From Lytechinus variegatus (Eukaryota > Echinodermata > Echinoidea > Temnopleuroida > Toxopneustidae), in assembly GCF_018143015.1 (NCBI RefSeq), contig NC_054744.1, positions 5,453,059-5,517,058 on the forward strand: a stretch of DNA of 64,000 nucleotides, read 5' to 3'. The position numbers and the translations under genes are program-made. How positions within the stretch are numbered: the first letter of the stretch is position 1; each line of letters begins with the position of its first letter. The notes under the pieces were generated by a model. The model searched no databases. It was not told the DNA's origin and saw only the letters and a program-made list of their open reading frames with translations. Shown here one piece after another: positions 31,801 to 43,800 of the stretch.

Positions 31801-34800
31801 GTAAGAAAAATGTCGGGCAAACAGAGTACACAATTGACGAAACAATGATAGAACAAGTACATTCTGTCAAGTACCTCGGGGTCACCCTTAATTCTAGTGT
31901 GACCTGGGATGACCAGGTGGATAATGTTATTAAAAGGGCAAATAGAATGCTAGGTCTTATATCGAGATTAGGTAATGGCGTGTCACAACAGGCATTATTC
32001 TGTCTCTACAAATCACTTGTGTTGCCAATCTTAGAATACGGGGTCCCGTCATGGTACGTTTTCACTAGGAAACATATTGAAGCCCTGGAAAGAGTTCAGC
32101 GAAGGGCAACGCGAGTAATCTTGAAACAAAGGCAACAGGAAATGTCTTACCCACAGCGCTTACAGACCCTTTCTTGGTTTACTCTCGAATCCAGAAGGAA
32201 GTATTTAATGATGTCATTTGTAATCAAAAACCTGTATAACATTGTGAGGCAGTCAATGACAATATAACGGTCCGATCACGCCAGAGTGAACACACAATCC
32301 TATTCCACTACATGAAAGCCAGAACCGAACGTTTGCACCAAACTGCAATACATAGATTTCCAATTATATGGGAAAGTATGCCCTCACATATCAAAGATGA
32401 AATTGTATCTGGAAACATCTCAAAAGTTCTGAACCTCCTTCGTCGTGAAATTCTTTGTGTTTATAATTAGATGTCTGATTTATAATATTTCCTTCTATAA
32501 TGTTTAATTTATTATTTTCCCCATTGACCAATTTCAACTAAAGAGCAAGTTTATTCATAATTTATACACTAAATTTAATCCGGCCTATTTCAGCCTCAAC
32601 ATCATGTCATTTGATCTCTCTTATATGGTTTTATCAATTCTTATTGTCCTATATCCCATTATTTATGGTAGATGCAGTATTATTTACAATTTTAAATTTA
32701 CGATTGCTTTAATGTTTGATGCTTATCATTCTAATGCTTGTAGATACATAATGATGTGATTGGGGAGGTATTGTGGGGGTTGACTTGAGGTGACAAAGTC
32801 ACATGAATGACCATTGTATTTTGCCGATTCTAAATATCTTCATCTTATTTTTATTTTCACCATTACTGTTATGACCTGGATGGGGTTGGGAGGTTTGGGG
32901 AGGAAGACCTGTGGGTTATGGCTATTAAGTTAGCCTTTTCCATACCCAGGCAGCCTCTCCAACTCTAATCCAGGTCTTATTTTCTCTATCATGTATAAGT
33001 TTGATTGATCTTGTCTTTGATCTGTTTGTATTCTTTGTCTTTTGAATGCCAAATAAAATAATAATAATAATAACAATAATAAAAAAACTTGACCTTATAA
33101 GATTTTGATGTTGATTTCTCAAAAAATGGTCTAAAGTTTATTGACCCCAATTGACCTTCAACCTTGGTCATGTGACCTGATTAAAAGGCAGGATGTTTAG
33201 CAATACATGTACATCCAAATTTCATGAACTAGGTCCATATACTTTTTAAGTTATGATGACATTTCAAAAACTTAACTCTGGTTAAGCTTTCAATGTTGAT
33301 GATGCTATCATCGCCGTCGCCATCGCCAATGCCATCGCTGCCGTCAGAAAGCAGTGCATATAGTAAAAAACAAGTGGAACGCCTCTGGCAGTCTCATCTG
33401 CATGATGCAATTCAATATAGCAACAGTGCTGATGTTGAAAACAGCTAGTGAATAATTATTCACAAAAACACTCATATGATAATAAAATACTATGTCCATT
33501 GACCCAACATGACCTTTGACCATAATTGTGACCTAAGAAATGTGCAAAATATACTTGATAACCCTTATGTCTATGTTTAATGAACTACATATGTGTAGAT
33601 CCAAAAACTTTCTAAGTTATAATGTTCAGGGATACTTGATTGCTCTTATGTCCAAGTTTCATGAACAAGATCCATAAACTTTTAAAGTTATGACAATTCC
33701 TAAAAAAAAACCAACATGGCAAAAGTTTGTTGACCCTCAGTGACTTTTGACCTTAATCATATGACCTGAAATTCAGGTAGGATCTTCAGTGATACACTAT
33801 TACCTTTATGTCTAAGTTTCATGAACTAGGTCCATATACTTTTCATGTTATGATGACATTTCACAAACTTAACCTTGGTTAAGATTTTAACGTTCACGAT
33901 GCCGCTGTCGCAAAAAAAGCGCCTATACTAGCAGGCGAGACAGATAATAAAACCTTACTGAATTTGAATTCAAATGCATCTCACCTTTTCCAAAGATTAA
34001 CGCCTCCTGTTCTTCCCATGCTTTTTCTGCCTTTTTCCTGTCTTTCAGTTCTTTCTTCTGTCTTGCTTTCTCTCTCGTTTCTTCATGCTCCTCCTCTAAC
34101 ATCACCTGAAGAAGAACACATTTGATGTTGATTTCATTTTCATTTCATTTCATTTCTGCATTCACATCACTGATCAGAGAATATAACAAAGCAACAATAT
34201 GGTGGTCGTAATATAAGCAATGAAAATAAATCACAGAATATATTATTCATTTAACATAATGATAATTTAGAGGAATGCAGAAGACCACCATCGGGAGCAT
34301 TTAGGCTTGATAATAATGGTGGCCTTATAAAAATTAATAATATCAAATATTAATATCAAAGAGTAAGAATAGCAGTGGGAGGAATGGTGGTTTGGATATC
34401 AAAAGGGATAGTTCAGTCAGGTATGAGGTTGATTTTAATAAAAGGAAATCAAGACAAGCATACTGATGAAAATTTTGCCAAAATCCATCAGTTTAGAAGA
34501 GTCATTTGATTTTAAAACTCTTGCTTTTGGGACATAACAAAGTAGCAGCTCCTCCATTGCTCATGTACATGCAAAATAAATTCCATAAAAATCAAATTTT
34601 CTAATGAAATTGAGAACAATTTTACTTGTGTATTCAATAAAATCATCAGACAATTTATACCTCTTCCTGTAAAGAGAAAGGATATTTCAAGTTATCTGTT
34701 CCTCATGCATCTAATTCTTAATATCCAATCACTGATATTTATTATTTGTGGCTCAGTGGTAGAGCACCCACCCCGGGAGTGAGATCAAGGGTTCAATCCC

Positions 34801-37800
34801 CAGTGAGTCATACCAAAGACTTCACAAAATTGGACCTTCTGCCTTCTTTTCAGGTGGGTGCTTCATAATGCTGTTGGTAAGTTAAGAGCGACTTTAAGAA
34901 CGACTGGTGATCCTTTCTTACGCGCAAAACCCTCACCAATGAACGTTTTGGTGTACATGTATGTAGCCTACCATCTACCACCAGAAAGGATCACCAGTTG
35001 TTCTTAAAGTCGCTCTTAACTTACAAACAGCTTTATGAAACGGCCCCCCTGGTGCTTCACGTATGAGAACAGAGCAAGATAATAATCTACCACCAGAAAG
35101 GATCACCAGTTGTTCTTAAAGTCGCTCTTAACTTACAAACAGCTTTATGAAACGGCCCCCCTGGTGCTTCACGTATGAGAACAGTGCTAGGAATAATAAT
35201 CTACCACCAGAAAGGATCACCAGTTGTTCTTAAAGTCGCTCTTAACTTACAAACAGCTTTATGAAACGGCCCCCCTGGTGCTTCACGTATGAGAACAGAG
35301 CAAGATAATAATGTGATGCAGGGTCTGCTGGAAGAACAATTTACAACTGAAGTGGCTACCCTGAATAAGCATTAATATTATCATAATAAACAAAATGTAT
35401 CTATGTGAATCAATTTCAGTTAGATGTGCTTTAAAGCTACTTACCAGATTATTTCTGTCTGTGGGTAAGGGGGGGGGGATGAAAAGAGTCTATCAAATAG
35501 CAGGAGTAATGTCTGTAGACAATGGTATATCATATAATACAAACTATCTTCCAACACTTGGTCTGTGTATTTAACAGTTTATATAAAAACGCTAAAACAT
35601 AGTCTTCCTCTTACCTGGAGGGCTTTCTCTTCTTCGACATACAGGAGCTTTTGTTTGTTCATCATTTCCTCCAACAATAACATCTTCTTTTCGAACCTCT
35701 CATCCAACACTCTCGGTGCTTTGTATCCAACTACAGACGTGAAATGTGAATAAGAGTAGGACGAGAAATCATCATAATGCTTTAAGATTGATTAACGAAA
35801 TTACCAACATCATCTAGTACCTAAAAACTGGATTTATTACAACGTGTAACTTTTCTGGAGGATACAAGGTATTTGTCAACCCTAAAAAGCCCTCCGTCCA
35901 AAATTTCTTGCGATATATCTGTAACATGCAAAGCTAGGATGGTGCTTCCAGTCACCTGAAGGGAAAAAATTACCTTGCGGCTCGGGGTGATTTTGCCTCC
36001 AAAATGCTCAAGGGAGCCCTGAACCCCCCCCATAGAAAAAAGAGCCTTAGAAGATCCCCATTCATTGCTATGTTAAAGCTTATCCAATGTTGCAGATTTA
36101 GGCAGAAAGTTGTGAAAAGTAGCCCCCGAAAAAAAAAAAAATTATGCCTGGCCACTTGTACATTATAACAGTTTGAGGCACTAATGAATTTCAGGTTTTA
36201 AGTTTATTAGGGCTCATCATATGAGAATCACAGACAAGGTAATATAGCTCAGATATTTTTATAAGTAAAATCTGTGTCAACCAATGCCTTTATGACTGGA
36301 TGTATATTTGAAATGACTTGACAGTAATAAGTTGAAATAGCCAAGGACAATTACCTTTTTTCTCAGCAGATTCCTTCCTGAGGTGCCTTAGCTTTCGAAG
36401 AGCTCGGAATAGTTCCATGGTCTTGTTAGCATCCTGTTTCTTCCTACGAACCTCAGAGAGGACCTGATCTACTTCTTTCTGTAGTACCTCTTCCTGAAGG
36501 AGGAAAATATGTAAAACTAGTGTAACTTAAACAACAGCCTATAGTTGTGGTTAACTGTGGGGGTTTATTTCCAATTCGTCTAATGCCAATTTTTCCAAAT
36601 GCCATCTTGTCTACTATCAGTTCGTCCAATATTCACATGGTCTACCAAAAAATTGCTAATTTGTCCACTCACCATTTCGTCTAATAACCAGTTGATGCAA
36701 TAGCCATTTAGTCCATATACCATTTGGTCTAATTGGACTCAGCGTCTATTGTGCAAAATGAATGAAAATGAAATGGATGTTTGACCAACTGGTTATGAGA
36801 CGAATTGATCATAGACGAAATGGTGATTAGATGAAGTGTATGATTGGACCAAATGGTTACTCAACAAAATGGTTGTTTGACGAAATGTTGATGGATGAAA
36901 TGGCACTTAATAAACTACATGAAAACAGACCATGTGGTGAGTGGAAAAATTGGCAGTAGATAAACATTTGTCTTCATTATTCAAACACCAGAAATATCCC
37001 AACTCGCAAAAATCATAAAATGCATGTTTGGCAATTACAGTATGCTATAATTTTAGCTCAGACTTAGATTGTAGTCTAGTTACAGTGATAGAGTGATTTA
37101 GGGACTTTTATTTCTTGAATAGCCCCTTTAGGGGCATGGAAGAAATACAAATGAGTAACAAACTTCGCTTAAAACAAATACAGATGTACATAAAAAGTTG
37201 GGGGATAACTAAAATAGAGCTTAAGATACTAGTAATAAGGTTTTGCAACAAACAAACCGCAAGAATAGATGAAATGAAATATACCGGCTAGTAACATGGC
37301 ATAAACAAGTCCTAACTCGACCCAGGTGAGGTAAATGGGTACCGCCAGGAAGTAATTCCTCAAAATGCTGTGTGCAGCTGAATAGGTAGCCTAGCTTAAT
37401 GGGTGATAATAGCAGAGCCCGCTGGGAGAACAGTTTTCAGAACTGAAGTGGCTTCCCTGGGTAAATATACCGTTATTATTATTATTATAACTAAGTACAC
37501 TATCAAATTAACATCAAAGTTAAACTGAAGTTCAGAATAAGGGCCCAATAAACTTCAATTTTAAATTAAAAGTACAACAAAATAATCATAAATTAACAGA
37601 ATAAAAAAGAAGGCATGAAGTAATGGATCCACTCTGTGCTGCAAATCTTAATTCAACATCAATGATTAGATGTATCTACCTATAATGCTAGTTTTACTTT
37701 GTAAATTCTCCTACCCAAACAGTATACACAATTTTCTGCACATCACAAGGAACTTCATCAATTACCTTCCTCAGAATTTAATAAATAACCCACTAATCTG

Positions 37801-40800
37801 TGTCAACTTCCCACTGTAACTAACTTAGAAATCACCTTCATGAACTTTACACACTATAGTTTTTATTAAGTTGTACCTCTTATTTATGTTGTTTATATAT
37901 ATTTTTTCCTTTTTTTTTCATATATGTTTTACTTTGTTTTATTTTAGTTTTGTTCTGTAATTTGTTAAATCATTATCAATGGATTATATTTCATGTTATG
38001 ATTTGTCATATTAATTGTCGTACATTGCACTGGTCCCATGGAAGAACAGCAGCAATAATTATAGTTGCAGCTGAATATGGGCTACCAGCCGTAATGTTAT
38101 CTTGCTTGTATATCTGCACATTTTTATTTGTAAAACTATATATTTTTAATCTTACAGAAATAAAAACAATAACCTTACCACAGTGCAAGACATCTTATCA
38201 TTCCTCTTCACTTTTCTACCGTCAGATACAGACAAATTACTGAGTATTCTATTAAACTGCTTTTAAATGCTGTCTCTTTGGATGATACTACATTTATTAA
38301 CCTATATGTTAATAATAAAAATAATATAGCATTTACAAGGTGCTCATTATCAATGGCACTCTATATGTTATCCCGGCTATACGTCCAGCTGCCGAAAGGC
38401 ACTTGGTGCATTCGAGGAATTAATCCTGCCAGGTACCCATTCACCTCACCTGTGTCGAGTGCAGCACAATGTGGGTAAATTTCTTGCTGAAAGAAAACAG
38501 CCATTGCTAGGATTTGAACCAACGTCCCTCTGATCGAAAAACCGGTCAGTCGTAACGACTTCAACATGACGCCCCCACTTAGTTACCAACTTCAAGGTAT
38601 TTCTTTATTTATAGTTGATAACGGGGTAATATGTCTGTAAAGCGCTTAGAGATGTATTAAGCGCTATATAAATGCGGAATATTATTATTATCATTATAAC
38701 ATCTATTGCATCTAAAAATAATGGATATTGTTGATTATGCACACGAAGAGAAAGGTTATACCTCTTTTTCCATCATAAGCAATATTTTTCTTCAAACAAC
38801 AAGCTTAATTCATACCCTTAATGGAAGTAAAAGATTTAGGGAAATCATATGTGGAGCATTGTGGTACAGTGGATTATTCTCCGGACTTTCAAACAGGGTC
38901 GTGGGTTCAGATCTCAGCCATGGCAGTTTCCTTCAGCAAGAAATTTATCCACATTGTGCTGCACTCAACCCAGGTACCTGGCAGGAATTTATTCCCTGAA
39001 ATGCCAAGTGCTGGAAAGGCTGCTTGAGCTACAGCTGGGGTAATAATATCCAAGTCCTTTGGAAGCGCATAGACGTTATTTATAATGTGTTATGCGCTAT
39101 ACAAGAACTGACTATTTTATCATAAATAAGTAAGATTCTAGATATCATACCTGTTCTTTTTCTTGTTTGGCCTGGAGAGCTGCAGCCAGAGAAGCATTGA
39201 TTTTCTCATTCCGTACTCTGAGGGCCTCTTCTTTCATCTCCCATTCCTCCATACGATGTCTCCTATATCTATCCTAAATCAATGAAAAATATAATATTCA
39301 AGGCATTCAGTAAATATGTGACATTTATTATTTATTATCATAATCATTATCATTATTATTATCATCATCATCATCATCATTATTATATACTCATAAAATG
39401 TGAAAAAAAACCCACTGAGCTAAACAGGGAATTATTGATGATTTATTAAAACTCCAGATATCACTATCACAATTAAAAAAAAATAAAAAAAACTTCAAAT
39501 CTCATCCTTTGCCAGGTAAAACTCAGATGATTTCACGTGCACTCATACGTGAATAAAAACAATTTAAAGAGAGGATACAAAGAAGTCACATCTCTGGGGT
39601 ATCTGAATTTCAAAAAGAATATCAAATGTCTAAAAATTTCAATATCTTTATTTGATACCTCAATCACAGAAAATGGTCAAGAAATAACAAAGTTCTGTCT
39701 CTTTGAAAGAATGCTTGTATTTCCATAATTTCATTAAAGAAGTGTATTTTCATATTCCCTCCGGCTATCACACGGTAAACAATCAACTGTGCATAGCTGA
39801 TCGTAAACAAAACAGAATGTTGAATATGTCCGATAGGTAGGATGACAAAAGTCTTCATTTCATTAAATTAACGAAATTCAAACATTATTTTGGATAAACA
39901 TAACTTCTTTTTTCTATTTCTCAATCATTTTCTGTGATTGAGGTATCATTTAAAGAGCAGATCGAACTTTCAAGACATATGTAAGTTTCTTTTTGAAATT
40001 CAGATATCTTCAAAGTACCGGTATGATTCAACAAATACCCCCAACACTGCCAAAGTTCATTGACCCTAAATAACCTTTGATTGTGGTCATGTGACCTGAA
40101 ACACACACAGGATATTTAGGGATACATGGTTACTCTTATGTCCCAGGTTTCCATGAACTAGATCTATGAACTTTTAAAGTTATGATGACAATTCCACAAA
40201 TACCCCCAACATTATCAGAGTTCGTTGACCCTATTACCTTTGATTTCGGTCATGTGACCTGAAACACACACAGGATATTCAGAGATACATGGTTACCCTA
40301 ATGTCACAAGTTAACCTTGGTTAAGTTGGTTAAGATTTCAATATTGATTCCCCCAACATGTTCAACGTTAATTGACCCTAAAATGACTTTTGACCTTGGT
40401 CATGTGACCTAAAACTCAGGCAGGATGTTCAGTAATACTTGATTACCCTTATGTCCAAGTTCCATGAACTAGGTCCATATACTTTCTAAGTTATGATGAC
40501 ATTTCAAAAACTTAACCTTGGTTAAGATTTCAATGTTAACGACGCCGCAGCCAAGCCGCGCCTATAGTCTCACTATGCTATGCAGGCGAGACAATGATAG
40601 CAGGAACAAAAATATAAAAAATACATGTATTGGTTAAGGCTCGAAGCAAATCCAATAAAGTTCAAAAGATAGTTATTAGAATTTCAAGTTCTTGATTTAT
40701 GAATTAACAAACTATTTGTCAGGGTAAACTTGTCCTGTAGGTGGATAAAAGGGTTCCCCAAACTATGTGATGAATGTTGTCGTTGTACCGCCTGCTAGCA

Positions 40801-43800
40801 GTCAAAGTTCCCACAGAAATTTGAAAACAGATTTCCATGACTTTTCCATGACCAAATTGCTGCTTTCCATGACTTCCCATGACGTCACGGGAGTTATGTA
40901 AAATTTGGGATGTCACAAAACTGGGAAAAATGGAAATCATGAACCCTAATTATAAAAGCAGAGTATGATCACAGAGTATGAGAGTTGCGAGACACGACAA
41001 ACTGGAAAGCTGCCACAGCCAAGAGGTAAATGCAATTCCATGACTTTTCACAAATTTTCCAAATTCCCTGACTTTCCATGACCACAAATTTTTCTACGAT
41101 TTTCCAGGACTTTCAACGACTGTGGAAACCCAGTGTGCATAAAATACTGTTGCATAAAGGGTCATTAAACAATGTCACCTGGGCTTAACCTGCGATATAG
41201 ATGATTAATAGCCCTGCTTTCACCTCCGTGCATGAGTGAACATTACACATGACGTGCCCGCAATACCCCCAAATATATACCCCTGATGACCAAGAGTCAG
41301 TGTCCAGAGAGTCAAGTGCCCGATAAGTGAAGGTCAGCGCGTGCAGCAACCAATAGGCAAGAAGCTGTACGGAGATGCTGTACAACATGGCAACTTGGAC
41401 AGACGGACATGTTGGAAAGACATTAATTCAGTAAGTGCCTCTCAAAATGGTGCTGCGAGCAGGGTCAATTTATTCATTAATATTACCCCTTTTGATGATG
41501 CATTGCTCTTGAGCTTACCCTCTTTCTTCTTCTTCTTTCTATTTGGCGTTTGAGTCCCTTGATAAACTCTGGCTTGTTTATTCTTGTTTGTAGATTAGAC
41601 AAGTGCTCCTAAAGGAGAAAATCCAAAATGAAAAAAATCAAAAAATAAGATAATGATAATCTCTGAGCAATGTTGGTTCGTCATTTACATAGGCATCAAT
41701 GCAATTCAACAGCTTATTTTCTTCAATATCTTTCCATAGAACAATCATTTCTTCTTCGAATTTTGCCTGAACGTGCAACATACAAAGGGTGTTTCAGAGA
41801 CAATAACTCAAATTTGACTGATGTGTCACTTGCTTCCTTTTGCCAAAGTTGGGCAGTGTAAGATAATAAGTCATATGTTATTCATTATATTTTATTTATT
41901 CATTAAAACCAAGGGCACTGCTGCTTTTATAAATACAATAAGGGTGAACAAAAAAGCTGAATTTCTGTTTTGCAGAAGTAATTGGGATGATGAGACTTTA
42001 TATCATATGTCATCAGGTAATAAACAACGTAAATCAGCCAGCACATTTTTCTTTTCATAACAGCTTGAACACATGCAGAAATAAGATCTATTAATTCCCT
42101 ATCTTAAAGGAAAATGTTTGTAATTTTCCATATAACATGAAGATTTTGTTTTATTTCCCAAATGAGCAACTGAATGCAGGAATCTATTGCACTGTATATG
42201 CTATGAAGAAAGAAACAAGTATCCCCGATAAAATGAATCATACCGTTTGCACATCCATTTCTTTGCACAGCTGAAACCATTTCCTTTCATCGTTCTCCTT
42301 CATCAGGATTTCTGATGCCTCTTCTTTCTTCCTTCTCAGCTGTTCCAGCATATGCTTGAATTTGGTCAAGAGCATCCTTGCTTCAGATATCTAAAGAGAA
42401 TGAGGGAATTATGGATATGGACCTAGGTACAAAACACTTTATAATCAGAAAGCATGTATCATAATTAAAAAACAATTGATATTTTCAGAAGATGAACCAA
42501 AATCCTGATTCAAACAAATGCTCAACATGTTTTTTTTTTAGTTTGTGCCAGTATACATATATAGTGGTTTAACAGAAACATGAATACAATTTTAACTTAT
42601 ACTATTAAATTCAATTTCAATGCAGTCTACTTGGGTAAAGCAATGACATTTCAAAGTTTCACTTATTTTCAACAAAATAGTTATATGAACAAGCCAGTTA
42701 CATCCAAATGTGAGTCGATGATGTCACTCACTCACTATTTCTTTTGATTTTTATTGTTTGAATTATACAATATTTCATTTTTTACGAATTTGACGATTTG
42801 ACGATTTGACGATTAGGACCTCCTTGCCTGAAGCACAAAATGTTAAAATAATGGAATTCCACGTGTTCAGGGAGGAATGAAACTTTATTTCACATGACAA
42901 TGACAAGAAGATAATAATATTTCATATAATAAAATACAAATGAAATATTGATGTCATCAGTTCCTCATTTGCATACCGACCGAGATGTGCCTATAACTGT
43001 TTTGTGAAATAAAGCTAAACTTTAAAATGCCATAACTTTCTTATTTTACATCCGATTTGATGAAATTTTCAGTGTAATGCTTGTTGAATTTTTCTCTTTT
43101 TATTCAAATCAAGATTTTGTTGGGGTGGACTTGTCCTCTAAATGTTAAGACCGATCAATTTTCATATTTATGTAATGACCTAAAGTTAGAACCCGAAAAA
43201 AAAAATTACAAGGGAGCAGGGGGCCCTGGGAAGCGTCCAATGAAAGGACATGTCGGACATTTAATCCGATAAGTCCTGTTTCATCCAACAATTAACATAG
43301 TAACAGTGTTTCTCAGCCAATCAAAATCAAGAAAAGATGTCAGATCTAACAACTTTTCGGACAAAAATGTAGATGAAACGCTCCCCAGGAAAACCCCTAT
43401 TCACACCAATGATGAAGCTTGTCCAATGTTGCAGATTTAGGCATTAGGTTGTGAAAAGCAGCCCCTAAATATAAAATATAATTTTTTTTGCCTGGTTACG
43501 ACAATATACTTTACCTCATGACTCAAAATCTTATAAGATCATATTCCCTCCCATATGCATACATGTACCATTGATCCATCAGTTATCGAATGAAGGAGTG
43601 AAATAAGGAAAGATAGATGGATTGATTGATAATGAGAAACATACTGCATCCGAGATAACCAACAGTGCAAGAAGGTATAGAAATGACTTCAGTAAGTGAT
43701 AAAATGATCTTTAGAATGTTAATCAATACTTTCACTTATCTTCAATTTGATTAATTAAATTCAATATTAATAATTTGTTGTCTGGCTGGGAGAAGAATTG

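Noticed and set aside
34745..34815. tRNA gene
   Set aside because: A and B boxes are present but no proper acceptor stem or anticodon arm can be drawn; it is followed by SINE-like sequence.
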